Assembly (NCBI RefSeq): GCF_030413595.1
Contig: NZ_CP129238.1
Coordinates: forward strand, 992,001 to 1,056,000
Length of the DNA stretch: 64,000 nt
Source: Planococcus liqunii
GTDB lineage: Bacteria > Bacillota > Bacilli > Bacillales_A > Planococcaceae
Reading direction: 5' to 3'
Positions 9,745 through 24,117 of the stretch are shown here, one piece after another. The notes below the pieces were generated by a model that saw only the letters and a list, made by a program, of their open reading frames with translations, was not told the DNA's origin and did not search any database. The position numbers were made by a program, and so were the translations under genes. Numbering within the stretch: position 1 is the stretch's first letter; the number at the start of each line of letters is the position of its first letter.

Positions 9745-11298
9745 GTGCCAGCAAGTCCGATGTTAAAAGAGCAAAAGAAAATTGTGGTTTTGGATTTTGG
9801 AAGCCAGTATAACCAATTGATTACACGGCGTATTCGTGAAATCGGTGTTTACAGTGAATTGCATCCGCATACCATTACTGCAGAAGAAATCAAAGAAATG
9901 AACGCAACAGGCATTATTTTTTCAGGCGGCCCTAATTCGGTTTATGACAAGAATGCTTTTTCTGTAGACGATGCGATTTTTGAAATGGGTCTTCCGATTT
10001 TAGGGATCTGCTACGGCATGCAATTGATGGCGTTGCATTTAAATGGCAAAGTTGAAAAAGCCCAAAACCGTGAATACGGGAAAGCTGAACTGAAATTGAC
10101 CAAAGAAAGCACCTTGTTTAAAGGCTTGCCAGAAGAACAGATTGTCTGGATGAGCCACGGGGATCTGGTAACTGCAGCGCCTCCTGGATTTGATGTAATC
10201 GGCACGAGCGCAAGCTGCCCAATTGCTTCGATGGCAGATGAGTCACGCGGTTTCTACGGTGTTCAATTCCACCCGGAAGTCCGCCACTCGATTTACGGCA
10301 ATGAGTTGCTGCGTCAATTCGTATTCGATGTTTGCGGCATGACCGATGACTGGTCAATGGAAAATTACATTGAACTGGAAATTGAAAAAATCCGTGAAGA
10401 AGTCGGCGACAAAAAAGTTCTTTGCGCACTCAGCGGCGGCGTAGATTCTTCCGTAGTGGCCGTCTTGATCCACAAAGCAATCGGCGACCAATTGACTTGT
10501 ATGTTCGTTGACCACGGCTTGCTTCGCAAAGGAGAAGCTGAAAGCGTCATGAAAACTTTTGCTGACGGCTTCCATATGAATGTCATTAAAATCGACGCAC
10601 GCGACCGTTTCATGAACAAACTTGCCGGAGTAACCGATCCGGAACAAAAACGGAAAATCATCGGCAACGAATTCATTTATGTATTCGATGACGAAGCTTC
10701 TAAACTGGAAGGCATGGACTTCCTGGCACAAGGTACGCTGTATACTGATATTATCGAAAGTGGTACGACTACTGCTCAAACAATTAAATCGCACCACAAT
10801 GTCGGCGGTCTTCCGGAAGACATGCAGTTTAAATTGATTGAACCATTAAATACCTTATTCAAAGATGAAGTGCGTGTGCTTGGCGCTGAACTTGGCATGC
10901 CGGATGAAATCGTTTGGCGTCAGCCGTTCCCAGGGCCGGGCCTTGGCATTCGCATCATGGGCGCTGTAACGGAAGAGAAACTGGAAATCGTCCGTGAATC
11001 CGACTGGATTTTGCGTGATGAAATCAGTAAAGCTGGACTTGACCGGGACATCTGGCAGTACTTCACGGTTCTTCCGGACATCCGCAGTGTCGGCGTTATG
11101 GGCGATGCCCGTACGTACGATTACGCAATCGGCATCCGCGCTGTCACTTCAATTGACGGCATGACATCTGACTGGGCACGCATCCCGTGGGATGTATTGG
11201 AGAAAATCAGTGTCCGCTTGGTCAACGAAGTGTCGCATATCAACCGTGTGCTCTATGACATTACGAGCAAGCCACCTGCAACTATTGAGTGGGAATAA
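9745..11298 (+). CDS. guaA: GMP synthase (glutamine-hydrolysing)
   Basis: Converts XMP to GMP using ATP and glutamine. The N-terminal class I glutamine amidotransferase domain has its nucleophile in GICYGMQ (Cys89) and the His-Glu pair in GVQFHPEV (about 172-178). The ATP-pyrophosphatase domain has LSGGVDSS (about 229-236), and the C-terminal dimerisation domain ends in [11 protein letters not shown] place the start at GTG 9745, 5 nt after AGAGGTGA; the in-frame GTG at 9736 lies inside that ribosome site and ATG 9760 has no site. This gives 517 residues, close to the usual 510-525. It is regulated by the guanine riboswitch upstream and ends at a strong terminator. Confidence 0.96.
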   Translation: MPASPMLKEQKKIVVLDFGSQYNQLITRRIREIGVYSELHPHTITAEEIKEMNATGIIFSGGPNSVYDKNAFSVDDAIFEMGLPILGICYGMQLMALHLNGKVEKAQNREYGKAELKLTKESTLFKGLPEEQIVWMSHGDLVTAAPPGFDVIGTSASCPIASMADESRGFYGVQFHPEVRHSIYGNELLRQFVFDVCGMTDDWSMENYIELEIEKIREEVGDKKVLCALSGGVDSSVVAVLIHKAIGDQLTCMFVDHGLLRKGEAESVMKTFADGFHMNVIKIDARDRFMNKLAGVTDPEQKRKIIGNEFIYVFDDEASKLEGMDFLAQGTLYTDIIESGTTTAQTIKSHHNVGGLPEDMQFKLIEPLNTLFKDEVRVLGAELGMPDEIVWRQPFPGPGLGIRIMGAVTEEKLEIVRESDWILRDEISKAGLDRDIWQYFTVLPDIRSVGVMGDARTYDYAIGIRAVTSIDGMTSDWARIPWDVLEKISVRLVNEVSHINRVLYDITSKPPATIEWE

Positions 11299-11302
11299 AA
11301 TA

Positions 11303-11347
11303 AAAAGAAGCTGCATTCCTATTAGGGAGTGTAGCTTCTTTCTTTTA
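11303..11347 (+). terminator. Intrinsic terminator after guaA
   Basis: Long stem AAGAAGCTGCATTCC / GGGAGTGTAGCTTCTT with a 5-nt loop, followed by TCTTTT. Confidence 0.85.
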
Positions 11348-11392
11348 GACGAACTTTAATGCAGAAATTTATTGAAATGTTCGGGTTTGGGC

Positions 11393-11421
11393 TTGTTAGA
11401 TTGAAAAAATCATGTTATATT
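11393..11421 (+). promoter_or_regulatory. Promoter of the pbuG riboswitch transcript
   Basis: TTGTTA (11393-11398), 17 bp, TATATT (11416-11421), with a TGT extension directly before the -10. The aptamer begins about 20 bp downstream. Confidence 0.7.
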
Positions 11422-11437
11422 ACGATAGAAATTAAAT

Positions 11438-11516
11438 AACGTTGTCGTATAATGTCGGGGATATGGCCCGAAAGTTTCTACCGAGTTACCGTAAATGACT
11501 CGACTACGATTTTTGT
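11438..11516 (+). ncRNA. Purine riboswitch aptamer, guanine class (pbuG leader)
   Basis: A textbook aptamer. P1 has CGTA/TACG at its inner end, P2 is CGGG/CCCG with loop GATATGG, J2/3 is AGTTTCTACC, P3 is CGAGT/ACTCG with loop CCGTAAAT, and J3/1 is GACTAC with the guanine-specifying C. A hairpin CTCTTCA/TGAAGAG (11540-11566) and a terminator (11574-11606) follow, the first a candidate antiterminator component. Confidence 0.93.
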
Positions 11517-11573
11517 CCGCATTCGCAATGAATTGGACGCTCTTCATTTGAGGTGAATTTGAAGAGGAAATCG

Positions 11574-11606
11574 AGCACATACGGCATGAAGCTGTATGTG
11601 CTTTTT
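11574..11606 (+). terminator. Riboswitch-controlled terminator upstream of pbuG
   Basis: Stem AGCACATAC / GTATGTGCT followed by TTTT, between the aptamer and the pbuG ribosome site. Confidence 0.8.
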
Positions 11607-11647
11607 ATGTTTCAACATTATCGCGACGACACGCGGAGGAAAACAAC

Positions 11648-12985
11648 ATGAGAAAGTATTTTCAGTTCGAGGAACTGGGAACTAATTACCGCCGAGAAAT
11701 TATCGGGGGCTTAACCACCTTTTTAGCGATGGCTTATATTTTAGTCGTCAATCCGCTCACGCTGACATTAAGTTCCGTGCCGGACCTGCCTGCTGAAATG
11801 TATATGGATTATGGATCTGTATTTATGGCGACGGCTCTTGCTGCAGCTATCGGATGTTTGATGATGGGGATCATCGCCAAGTATCCGATTGCACTTGCGC
11901 CGGGTATGGGATTAAATGCATTCTTTGCTTATACCGTTATCTTGACATACGGCATTCCGTGGCAAACTGCTTTGACAGGCGTTTTATTTTCCGGACTCAT
12001 CTTCATCGTTCTTTCTTTGTCGGGGCTTCGTGAACGGATTATTAATGCGATTCCGAACGACTTGAAACTGGCAGTCGGAGCGGGGATTGGGCTTTACATT
12101 ACATTTATTGGACTTCAAAATTCCGGCATCATTGTAGCAAATGAAGCGACGATGGTCGGCCTTGGTGATTTAACAGTACCATCTACGTTGCTTGCGATTT
12201 TTGGAATGGTAGTAACCGTTGTTCTGATGGTGCGCCGCGTCAAAGGCGGAATTTTCTTCGGGATGATCATTGCTGCTGTAATTGGAATGATTTTTAAAGT
12301 AGTGGAATTGCCAAGCGCTATTGTAGACTTTAACGTTCCGAGCATGGCTCCGACATTCGGTGTAGCGCTGGATCCGATTCTTCATGATTTTGGTTCACTC
12401 ATGAACATTGAATTCCTTGTCATCGTTCTAACTTTCTTGTTTGTAGACTTCTTCGATACGGCAGGGACATTGGTTGCTGTCGCAACTCAAGCGCGCTTGA
12501 TAAAAGACGATAAACTTCCGCGTGCAGGGAGGGCCCTTCTTGCTGATGCCGTTGCTACTGTCAGCGGCGCGATCTTCGGAACATCAACGACGACTTCTTA
12601 CATTGAGTCGAGTGCCGGTGTTGCTGCGGGGGCGCGTTCAGGATTTGCAGCCGTCGTCACTGGCTTGCTTTTCTTAATTTCCATTCTGTTCTATCCGCTG
12701 CTGGAAGTGATCACGAGCGCGGTAACGGCCCCAGCATTGATCATTGTTGGTGTCCTGATGGTTTCGGCTTTAGGAAGAATCGATTGGTCGAAATTCGAAA
12801 TTGCCGTTCCTGCATTCTTGACGATGATTTCGATGCCGCTTGGCTATAGCATCGCAACAGGAATCGCCATCGGATTTATTTTCTATCCGATCACAATGGT
12901 TACGGCAGGCAAGGCCAAGCAAGTTCACCCGATCATGTACGGACTGTTTGTCATTTTCATTCTCTATTTTATCTTCATTGCTTAA
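11648..12985 (+). CDS. pbuG: Hypoxanthine/guanine permease (AzgA-type NCS2 transporter)
   Basis: A 445-residue polytopic membrane protein of the AzgA branch of the nucleobase/cation symporter-2 family, importing hypoxanthine and guanine by proton symport. Family marks are GLTTFLAMAYILVVNP near the N terminus, APGMGLNAFFAYTVI, FVDFFDTAGTLV and GTSTTTSYIESSAGVAAGAR. Ribosome site GGAGGAAA precedes ATG 11648. The guanine riboswitch in its leader agrees with guanine or hypoxanthine as substrate, and it follows guaA as in B. subtilis. Adenine transport (PbuO/AdeP type) is a less likely alternative given the riboswitch class. Confidence 0.92.
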   Translation: MRKYFQFEELGTNYRREIIGGLTTFLAMAYILVVNPLTLTLSSVPDLPAEMYMDYGSVFMATALAAAIGCLMMGIIAKYPIALAPGMGLNAFFAYTVILTYGIPWQTALTGVLFSGLIFIVLSLSGLRERIINAIPNDLKLAVGAGIGLYITFIGLQNSGIIVANEATMVGLGDLTVPSTLLAIFGMVVTVVLMVRRVKGGIFFGMIIAAVIGMIFKVVELPSAIVDFNVPSMAPTFGVALDPILHDFGSLMNIEFLVIVLTFLFVDFFDTAGTLVAVATQARLIKDDKLPRAGRALLADAVATVSGAIFGTSTTTSYIESSAGVAAGARSGFAAVVTGLLFLISILFYPLLEVITSAVTAPALIIVGVLMVSALGRIDWSKFEIAVPAFLTMISMPLGYSIATGIAIGFIFYPITMVTAGKAKQVHPIMYGLFVIFILYFIFIA

Positions 12986-12991
12986 ATCCCG

Positions 12992-13019
12992 GCCCGCCAA
13001 ATTTACTGGCGGGCTTTTT
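12992..13019 (+). terminator. Intrinsic terminator after pbuG
   Basis: GCCCGCCA / TGGCGGGC stem with loop AATTTAC, then TTTTTA. It shares an 11-nt core (CAAATTTACTG) with the terminator of yerC at 36305. Confidence 0.9.
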
Positions 13020-13346
13020 ATTATATAGAAGAAAAGAAAATTTGAACGACTGCAGTCGATGCGATGTAGATTAAGTGAGTCTGGCGATATGCCTCCGAAA
13101 TTTTGAGTGTTCTTTAAATCAGCAGTCTTTTAATATAGAAGGAAGATAAAAAGGGAAGCGAAAACCAAGGGCAGGCAGAAAAAGAGAAGCTAGGAAAAAT
13201 TAGCGGGAAAATCGCCAACACTTAGAATGTAAAGGAACAGTTTCCTTTCAAAGTTGTAACAAGTTTGTAACTTTTATATTGCGAATATTCTGTTATAATA
13301 AAAAATGTAAACGGTTAATATTTATTTATTAATTTTCTCAAAGTCA

Positions 13347-13375
13347 TTGACTTATAACGAGAACCTTGATATATT
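13347..13375 (+). promoter_or_regulatory. rRNA operon promoter P1
   Basis: TTGACT (13347-13352), 17 bp, TATATT (13370-13375). A further extended -10 (TGTTATAAT, 13291-13299) without a clear -35 lies upstream. The stretch 13020-13290 holds no gene; I see only an AAAGGAA / TTCCTTT hairpin near 13231-13249. Confidence 0.7.
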
Positions 13376-13440
13376 AGTACATGTCCTCAGGGAAACAAAG
13401 TGAAAACGAAACACTTTCATTTAAAAGATAAATGATTTAG

Positions 13441-13469
13441 TTGACACGAACTGCAGGATGAAGTAAACT
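13441..13469 (+). promoter_or_regulatory. rRNA operon promoter P2
   Basis: Perfect TTGACA (13441-13446), 17 bp, TAAACT (13464-13469). Transcription should start near 13476, just ahead of the conserved leader at 13503. Tandem promoters are usual for Bacillus-type rrn operons. Confidence 0.8.
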
Positions 13470-13502
13470 AATAAAGTTGCTAATTTAAAGCGACTGATTA
13501 TT

Positions 13503-13534
13503 GAACCTTGAAAACTGAACAGCAAAACGTCAAC
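13503..13534 (+). promoter_or_regulatory. 5' arm of the 16S processing stalk
   Basis: GAACCTTGAAAACTGAAC... in the leader is complementary over about 31 nt to 15242-15272 in the spacer, with one mismatch and one extra base. The pair brackets 16S and forms the double-stranded stalk cut by RNase III-like enzymes during maturation. CTTGAAAACTGAAC also resembles the boxA-like antitermination element of Bacillus rrn leaders. Confidence 0.75.
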
Positions 13535-13656
13535 AATAGCAACGGCCGCGCAAAACGGCCCGCGCAAATGTACTGATCAGGCTTCGGCCAGATCAAGCGA
13601 CTCGTGCGTTCTTCGGAACGGCGAGACGCCAGCAGAATTTGAGCAAGTCAGTTCTC

Positions 13657-18429
<4,773 letters not shown>

Positions 18430-18433
18430 CATA

Positions 18434-18465
18434 GTTGTTTTCAATGTCGCATATCCAGTTTTGAG
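18434..18465 (+). promoter_or_regulatory. 3' arm of the 23S processing stalk
   Basis: GTTGTTTTCAATGTCG... just after 23S is complementary to 15411-15443 just before it, over about 32 nt with few mismatches, forming the 23S maturation stalk. Confidence 0.75.
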
Positions 18466-18479
18466 GGCGCAAGCACTCA

Positions 18480-18597
<118 letters not shown>

Positions 18598-18603
18598 CAA
18601 GAA

Positions 18604-18642
18604 AAAAAGCCGTTGCCGGTATTCCCGGCGGCGGCTTTTTTT
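18604..18642. terminator. Bidirectional terminator between rrn operon and cysteine hydrolase gene
   Basis: AAAAGCCGTTGCCGG / CCCGGCGGCGGCTTTT with A-run on the left and T-run on the right, placed between two convergent transcripts. It can end both the rRNA transcript and the minus-strand hydrolase gene. Confidence 0.9.
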
Positions 18643-18650
18643 TGTGTTTT

Positions 18651-19208
18651 CTAGCGGTAGTTGTTGTGGGTGGGAACAAAAATATCTTCATTGCTGTTGC
18701 GCACTAAGGAGAAATGTTCAATATTGTCATGTCCATGAAGTGCGTGGTTATGATGTGCAATAATTTCTTCTGCCGTCAGTACTTGCGAATCGGTTGTTGA
18801 ATGTCCATCCTGGACCAGCGTGACATCAAAGTCATTAATGGTAGCAGTTCTAACTGCTGTGTCAATGCAGAATTCCGTCTTGCATCCCATAATGACAATG
18901 TGCTCAATATGCTGACTCTGCAGAAAACTCAGCAATGGGGTTTGATAAAAAGCATTGGTGGCTTTTTTATCAAATATTGCGGCAGGGTTAGAAGAGTCAA
19001 TGTCCGGATGGATTTGAAAACCAGCACCCTGGCCCTCTGCTACATCTAAGTCACGTATGAAGACAATGGGAACGGAATCCGCTTTTGCTTTGCTGATTAT
19101 ATCATTAATTGTCTGGATCAACTGGTGCTTATTCACAACTTCCGGTTCGGACGGGGTTCCGTCAATAAGTGCCTGCTGGGCGTCGATTACGATAAGTGCC
19201 TGTTTCAT
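18651..19208 (-). CDS. Isochorismatase-family cysteine hydrolase
   Basis: A 185-residue cytosolic hydrolase of the isochorismatase-like fold (nicotinamidase, N-carbamoylsarcosine amidase and isochorismatase relatives). The expected triad is visible: Asp in ALIVIDAQQALI (Asp9), Lys in FDKKATNAF, and the nucleophilic Cys in MGCKTEFCIDTAVR. The sequence does not specify the substrate. The start is the ATG whose complement is at 19206-19208, preceded by GGGGAG; an in-frame ATG 42 nt upstream has no site. It converges on the rrn operon. In B. subtilis I recall other genes (yebC, yebD) in this position. Confidence 0.88.
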   Translation of the reverse strand: MKQALIVIDAQQALIDGTPSEPEVVNKHQLIQTINDIISKAKADSVPIVFIRDLDVAEGQGAGFQIHPDIDSSNPAAIFDKKATNAFYQTPLLSFLQSQHIEHIVIMGCKTEFCIDTAVRTATINDFDVTLVQDGHSTTDSQVLTAEEIIAHHNHALHGHDNIEHFSLVRNSNEDIFVPTHNNYR

Positions 19209-19408
19209 TGGTAACTCCCCTTTACTCAAGAATGGTTTTGCGGATTTCATTAAATAAAATAGTTCGCTGTATATATTGAAAATCCTTTCGATAAAAATGT
19301 GTTCCTTCTATATAATGGAAAACTGACATTCTCTGTCTTGCATTCACTGTTCATATCTACTAGTATGAGACATGGAACTTTAGAAGCGAGTAAGAAAGGG
19401 TGCAAAAA

Positions 19409-19951
19409 GTGGATTTTAATCCGTGGTTGATGATTCTTATTATTTTCTCTATTAATGTCGTATATGTTGCGTTTTTGACAATACGTATGATTTTGACGCT
19501 GAAAGGCTATCGTTATAGCGCTGCAATGGTAAGTATGGTGGAAACGGTTATTTATATAGTAGGATTAGGACTGGTATTGGATAATTTAGATCAAATTCAA
19601 AATTTAATTGCCTATGCAATCGGTTTCGGTACAGGCGTTATTGTTGGATCGAAGATTGAAGAGAAATTGGCTCTCGGCTACATTACGGTAAATGTTATTA
19701 CCAGTGATGTTGATCAATTGCTTCCGGCAAAACTGCGGGAAAAAGGATATGGAGTTACTGACTGGATTGCCAACGGCATGGAAGGCGGACGTCAGTCGAT
19801 GCAAATTTTGACGCCTCGTAAAATGGAGCTTCAATTATATGCAACGATTCAAGAACTGGACCCTAAAGCTTTTATCATTGCCTATGAGCCGAAAACGATT
19901 CATGGCGGTTTCTGGGTGAAACAAGTACGGAAAGGGAAGTTGTTTAAATGA
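19409..19951 (+). CDS. UPF0316 membrane protein (YebE type)
   Basis: A 180-residue protein of the UPF0316 family (DUF2179/DUF5698 architecture). Three hydrophobic segments occupy about residues 5-90 and are followed by a soluble C-terminal domain ([29 protein letters not shown], shown here in part), a ferredoxin-like domain thought to sense a small ligand. I use GTG 19409, which lies 8 nt after AGAAAGGG; GTG 19400 overlaps that site. Its last codons overlap the NETI gene by 4 bp. A TATAAT lies at 19311-19316 in the upstream spacer. Function unknown. Confidence 0.85.
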   Translation: MDFNPWLMILIIFSINVVYVAFLTIRMILTLKGYRYSAAMVSMVETVIYIVGLGLVLDNLDQIQNLIAYAIGFGTGVIVGSKIEEKLALGYITVNVITSDVDQLLPAKLREKGYGVTDWIANGMEGGRQSMQILTPRKMELQLYATIQELDPKAFIIAYEPKTIHGGFWVKQVRKGKLFK

Positions 19952-20133
19952 GCAAAAAAACGGTCTGGTTTGAGGTTGCCGAAAACGAAACCATGGATGC
20001 CTGCCTGGAAAGAATGAAACAGGATGGTTATATGGCAGTTGGCCGGAAAGAAGAGCCTTTGTTCGAAGAGGTTGACGGAAAACCGGTTCCAATTCGGCAA
20101 ATTGTGAAATTTAAAGGAACAAAAATGGAGTAA
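19948..20133 (+). CDS. Small NETI-motif protein (YebG type)
   Basis: A 61-residue soluble protein with the NETI signature: [20 protein letters not shown] then GRKEEPLF. It starts inside the stop of the UPF0316 gene (ATGA), so the two are translated together and probably act together. The pair sits just upstream of purE, the same arrangement as yebE-yebG in B. subtilis. No function is established for the family. Confidence 0.85.
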   Translation: MSKKTVWFEVAENETMDACLERMKQDGYMAVGRKEEPLFEEVDGKPVPIRQIVKFKGTKME

Positions 20134-20200
20134 TAACGGTTAAAACCTTATTAAAACCGAACAATGGAATATGCAAATAAGTAATCGTTCGACTTTATAG

Positions 20201-20229
20201 TTGACGCACTCTTTCTATCTTGTTATGAT
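20201..20229 (+). promoter_or_regulatory. Promoter of the pur operon
   Basis: TTGACG (20201-20206), 17 bp, TATGAT (20224-20229), with TGT directly before the -10. Start expected near 20236, immediately before the aptamer. A PurR box pair would be expected upstream from knowledge of Bacillus; AACCGAACAATGGAATATGC (20155-20174) is a weak candidate only. Confidence 0.75.
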
Positions 20230-20237
20230 AATTGAGG

Positions 20238-20311
20238 ATACCCCATATATGCAGAGGAATTGGCTTCTGCGTTTCTACCAAGACACCGGAATGTCTGGAC
20301 TATGCGGGAAA
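20238..20311 (+). ncRNA. Purine riboswitch aptamer, guanine class, with altered loops (pur operon leader)
   Basis: P1 pairs CCC-CATA with TATG-C-GGG with one bulged C. J2/3 is GTTTCTACC, P3 is AGACA/GTCT, and J3/1 is GGACTATG with the guanine-specifying C. L2 reads GAATTGG instead of the usual GATATGG, and L3 reads CCGGAAT, one base shorter than CCGTAAAT. The GG and CC that form the loop-loop Watson-Crick pairs are retained. Guanine or hypoxanthine should repress the operon. Confidence 0.88.
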
Positions 20312-20380
20312 GCAACTTAATGGATACGTGGCGAAAAATGGGCTTATTTGCGGCATCATTTACTAATTCGTCTTATTAAA

Positions 20381-20440
20381 AAGTCCTTAAGTAAACTGCT
20401 TTTCACGTAATGTGAACAGTTTACTTGAGGGCTTTTATTT
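20381..20440 (+). terminator. Riboswitch-controlled terminator upstream of purE
   Basis: A very long stem, AAGTCCTTAAGTAAACTG (20381-20398) / CAGTTTACTTGAGGGCTT (20417-20434), with loop containing TTCACGTAATGTGAA, itself paired, followed by TTATTTGTTTT. The 70 nt between aptamer and stem would hold the antiterminator. Confidence 0.85.
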
Positions 20441-20462
20441 GTTTTAAAGGAGAGATTTTGAA

Positions 20463-20951
20463 ATGAATCCACGAATCGGCGTGATAATGGGAAGTTCAAG
20501 TGATTGGGAAACGATGAAGCATGCATGTGATGTATTGGATGAACTGGGCATTGCTTATGAAAAGAAAGTAATTTCCGCTCATCGGACTCCCGACTTGATG
20601 TTTTCTTATGCAGAAGAAGCGAGAGAAAAGGGATTGCATGTCATCATTGCAGGTGCAGGCGGAGCTGCACATTTGCCCGGAATGGTAGCAGCAAAAACAA
20701 CTCTCCCGGTCATTGGCGTTCCTGTCCAATCAAAAGCGCTGAACGGGTTGGATTCACTGTTATCCATCGTGCAGATGCCTGGCGGCGTACCTGTTGCAAC
20801 TGTGGCAATTGGAAAAGCAGGAGCCATTAACGCAGGCCTTCTTGCTGCACAGATCCTTGGAACAACAGATGTACAGGCTGCCGAGGCATTGCAGGATAGA
20901 AGAAATCGAACGCACGCAGAAGTCTTAACAAGTACAGGTGATTTAATATGA
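20463..20951 (+). CDS. purE: N5-carboxyaminoimidazole ribonucleotide mutase
   Basis: Converts N5-CAIR to CAIR in de novo purine synthesis. The 162-residue class I enzyme shows [13 protein letters not shown] at the N terminus, the catalytic histidine in SAHRTPD and the glycine-rich [13 protein letters not shown]. Class I is the type that works with PurK, which follows with a 4-bp overlap. First gene of the pur operon; ATG 20463 lies 8 nt after AAAGGAGAG. Confidence 0.97.
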   Translation: MNPRIGVIMGSSSDWETMKHACDVLDELGIAYEKKVISAHRTPDLMFSYAEEAREKGLHVIIAGAGGAAHLPGMVAAKTTLPVIGVPVQSKALNGLDSLLSIVQMPGGVPVATVAIGKAGAINAGLLAAQILGTTDVQAAEALQDRRNRTHAEVLTSTGDLI

Positions 20952-22072
20952 CAAAAATGATTTTGCCCGGACAAACGATTGGCATTATTGGTGGGGGACA
21001 GCTCGGCCGCATGATGGCACTGGCGGCTAAAGAGGCAGGTTTTAAAATTGCGGTATTGGATCCAGCAATGGATTCGCCGACCGGCCAAGTGGCCGATGTT
21101 CAAATCGTTGCACCTTATAATGATATGCATGCCTTAGAAGAGTTGGCTGAAGCAAGTGATGTCATCACTTATGAATTTGAAAACATAGATGTGGAAGGCT
21201 TGGAAAAGCTGACTCAAATCGCTTATGTTCCGCAAGGATCTGAATTGATCCGGATTACACAGGATCGTATTTTTGAGAAGCAGGCCATTTCAGAAGCGGG
21301 CGTACCGATTGCGGATTATTTCGCAGCATCTTCTTATCAAGAACTGGAAGAGAAAAGCAGTGAATTATCGTTTCCTTTTGTCGTAAAGACAGCAAGAGGC
21401 GGCTATGACGGCAAGGGACAGCAGACGGTGAAATCGAAAGAAGAGCTGCCGTTGGCAAAACCTCTTTTCCAAAACGGCGATTGTGTCGCGGAGGCATTCA
21501 TTGAATTCACAAAAGAGATCTCGGTTATTATTCAGCGCAATGTGCACGGCGAAATGACGATCCTGCCGATCGGGGAGAATATCCACAGAGACCATATTCT
21601 CCACCAAACCATCGTACCGGCACCGGTAAAGGAAGCGACGATCCAACAGGCGAAAGAAGCGGCAGAGAAAATTGCTGGCCATCTGAATATGGTTGGAACT
21701 TTGGCAGTGGAAATGTTCGTTCTGGAGAATGGGCGGATCATTGTAAACGAACTTGCACCCCGTCCCCATAATTCAGGGCATTATTCAATAGAAGGAACAA
21801 ATATTTCCCAGTTTCATCAGCATGTCCGTGCCATTTGCGGGTGGCCGCTAAGAAAACCGAAACTGTGGGCGGATACGGTCATGGTGAACATTCTTGGGGA
21901 GCATGTAGCTCCGTTGACCTCGAAAATTTCGCATTACCCGAACTGGTCGGTTCATTTGTACGGCAAAGACGAAGCCAAGCATAAACGCAAAATGGGCCAT
22001 GTTACAATATTAACGGAAGACCTGAAAAGGACTTTGACAGAAATCGACGAATCCGGCATTTGGCCGGAATAA
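20948..22072 (+). CDS. purK: N5-carboxyaminoimidazole ribonucleotide synthetase
   Basis: ATP- and bicarbonate-dependent carboxylation of AIR to N5-CAIR, feeding PurE. The 374 residues show a Rossmann-like start ([20 protein letters not shown]), an ATP-grasp domain with [16 protein letters not shown], and the metal-binding stretch [16 protein letters not shown]. Its start codon overlaps the purE stop (ATGA), so the two partners are made in a coupled way. Confidence 0.97.
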   Translation: MTKMILPGQTIGIIGGGQLGRMMALAAKEAGFKIAVLDPAMDSPTGQVADVQIVAPYNDMHALEELAEASDVITYEFENIDVEGLEKLTQIAYVPQGSELIRITQDRIFEKQAISEAGVPIADYFAASSYQELEEKSSELSFPFVVKTARGGYDGKGQQTVKSKEELPLAKPLFQNGDCVAEAFIEFTKEISVIIQRNVHGEMTILPIGENIHRDHILHQTIVPAPVKEATIQQAKEAAEKIAGHLNMVGTLAVEMFVLENGRIIVNELAPRPHNSGHYSIEGTNISQFHQHVRAICGWPLRKPKLWADTVMVNILGEHVAPLTSKISHYPNWSVHLYGKDEAKHKRKMGHVTILTEDLKRTLTEIDESGIWPE

Positions 22073-22089
22073 TTGGAGGAACTTGAATT

Positions 22090-23385
22090 ATGATCGCACG
22101 TTACACACGGCCTGAAATGGGCGCAATTTGGACAGATGAAAACCGCTACAACGCTTGGCTGGAAGTGGAAATTTTAGCATGTGAAGCATGGGCTGAAATT
22201 GGAGACATTCCAAAAGAGGATGTGGCAAAAATCCGCCAGAACGCTTCCTTCTCAGTAGACCGCATTCTGGAAATTGAAGAAGAAACCCGCCACGATGTGG
22301 TTGCGTTCACACGGGCCGTATCGGAAACGCTCGGCGAAGAACGCAAATGGGTCCATTACGGCCTGACTTCTACAGATGTGGTGGATACGGCGTTATCGTA
22401 TTTAATCAAACAAGCGAACGAAATTATCCGCAAAGATCTGAACAACTTCATCGAAGTTTTGGCAAATAAAGCCAAAGAACATAAAATGACGGTCATGATG
22501 GGCCGTACACACGGAGTTCACGCAGAGCCGACCACATTCGGTTTGAAACTGGCCTTGTGGCACGAAGAAATGAAACGCAACCTGGAGCGTTTTGAAGCAG
22601 CAGCAGCGACGATTGAAACAGGCAAAATGTCCGGCGCTGTCGGAACATACGCAAATATCGACCCGTTCGTTGAAGAATATGTCTGCAAACAGCTGGGACT
22701 TGCCGCTTCACCGATTTCAACTCAAACTTTGCAGCGCGACCGCCATGCGCAGTATATGAGCACATTGGCACTTATTGCGACATCGATTGAGAAGTTCGCG
22801 ACAGAAATCCGCGGCCTGCAAAAATCGGAAACGCGCGAAGTGGAAGAGTTTTTTGCAAAAGGGCAAAAAGGATCATCGGCGATGCCGCATAAGCGCAACC
22901 CGATCGGTTCTGAGAACATGACGGGCCTTGCACGCTTGATCCGCGGATACATGGTTACTTCTTATGAAAACGTATCGCTATGGCATGAACGCGACATTTC
23001 ACATTCATCAGCAGAGCGCGTGATTTTGCCGGATGCCACGATTGCATTGAACTATATGCTGAACCGCTTCTCGAATATCGTGAAAAACTTGACGGTCTTC
23101 CCAGAAAACATGAAGCGCAACATGGATTCAACGCTTGGCTTGATTTATTCGCAGCGTGTGCTTCTTGCTTTGATCGACAAAGGCATGGCGCGTGAAGCAG
23201 CTTACGACACGGTACAGCCGTGCGCGATGGAGGCGTGGGAAAACCAGACGCATTTCCGCAAAATCGTGGAAGCAAACGACACGATCACTTCTCAATTGTC
23301 TAAAGAAGAACTGGACGATTGCTTTGACTATAACCACCACTTGCAGCAAGTGGACATGATTTTCAACCGACTTGGATTAAACTAA
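22090..23385 (+). CDS. purB: Adenylosuccinate lyase
   Basis: Acts twice in purine synthesis: SAICAR to AICAR plus fumarate, and adenylosuccinate to AMP plus fumarate. The 431 residues contain the superfamily signature [16 protein letters not shown] (about 263-278), which holds the mobile catalytic loop, and [15 protein letters not shown] with the conserved histidines. Ribosome site GGAGGA precedes ATG 22090. Normal length, 17 bp from purK and 15 bp from purC. Confidence 0.97.
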   Translation: MIARYTRPEMGAIWTDENRYNAWLEVEILACEAWAEIGDIPKEDVAKIRQNASFSVDRILEIEEETRHDVVAFTRAVSETLGEERKWVHYGLTSTDVVDTALSYLIKQANEIIRKDLNNFIEVLANKAKEHKMTVMMGRTHGVHAEPTTFGLKLALWHEEMKRNLERFEAAAATIETGKMSGAVGTYANIDPFVEEYVCKQLGLAASPISTQTLQRDRHAQYMSTLALIATSIEKFATEIRGLQKSETREVEEFFAKGQKGSSAMPHKRNPIGSENMTGLARLIRGYMVTSYENVSLWHERDISHSSAERVILPDATIALNYMLNRFSNIVKNLTVFPENMKRNMDSTLGLIYSQRVLLALIDKGMAREAAYDTVQPCAMEAWENQTHFRKIVEANDTITSQLSKEELDDCFDYNHHLQQVDMIFNRLGLN

Positions 23386-23400
23386 ACGGGGGCTCTGAAC

Positions 23401-24117
23401 ATGGAAAAAGGTCAGCTATTGTACGAAGGCAAAGCAAAACGCTTATATGCAACGGACGAACAAGATATTTTATGGGTGGAATACAAAGACTCTGCAACAG
23501 CCTTCAACGGCGAGAAGAAAGCCGAAATCGCCGGCAAAGGCATGCTGAACAATAAAATTACCTCATTGATTTTCGAAAGATTGCAGGGAGCGGGCATTGC
23601 TTCCCATTTCGTTAAACAATTGTCTGACCACGAACAGTTAGTACAGCAGGTCGCGATCATTCCGGTTGAAGTAGTGACCCGGAATATCGTGGCCGGCAGT
23701 ATGGCCAAGCGCCTCGGTTTGGAAGAAGGAACGGTCCTGAAGCGTCCAATCGTTGAATTTTATTACAAAGACGATGCGCTGGGAGACCCAATCATTACAG
23801 AAGATCATATAGAAATGCTGGAATTGGCGTCTACGGAAGAAGTTCAGGAATTGCGTGAAAAAGCACTGAAGGTCAATGAAGTGCTGATCGGCTTCTTTAA
23901 AGAAGTGGGTGTGGATTTGGTGGACTTTAAGATTGAATTTGGCCGTGACCAAGAAGGACGTGTCTTGCTGGCAGATGAAATTTCGCCGGATACTTGCCGC
24001 CTATGGGATGCCAAAACAAAACAGAAACTCGATAAAGATGTATTTCGCCGGGACCTCGGCAATTTAACGGATGCGTACGAACTCATTTTAGCGAAACTGG
24101 GAGGACAACATTCATGA
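23401..24117 (+). CDS. purC: SAICAR synthetase
   Basis: Phosphoribosylaminoimidazole-succinocarboxamide synthase: joins CAIR and aspartate using ATP. The 238 residues start LLYEGKAKRLYAT and carry the VEVVTRNIVAGS and DEISPDTCRLWD signatures that bind nucleotide and substrate. Ribosome site GGGGG precedes ATG 23401. The purS start overlaps its stop by 4 bp. Confidence 0.97.
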   Translation: MEKGQLLYEGKAKRLYATDEQDILWVEYKDSATAFNGEKKAEIAGKGMLNNKITSLIFERLQGAGIASHFVKQLSDHEQLVQQVAIIPVEVVTRNIVAGSMAKRLGLEEGTVLKRPIVEFYYKDDALGDPIITEDHIEMLELASTEEVQELREKALKVNEVLIGFFKEVGVDLVDFKIEFGRDQEGRVLLADEISPDTCRLWDAKTKQKLDKDVFRRDLGNLTDAYELILAKLGGQHS

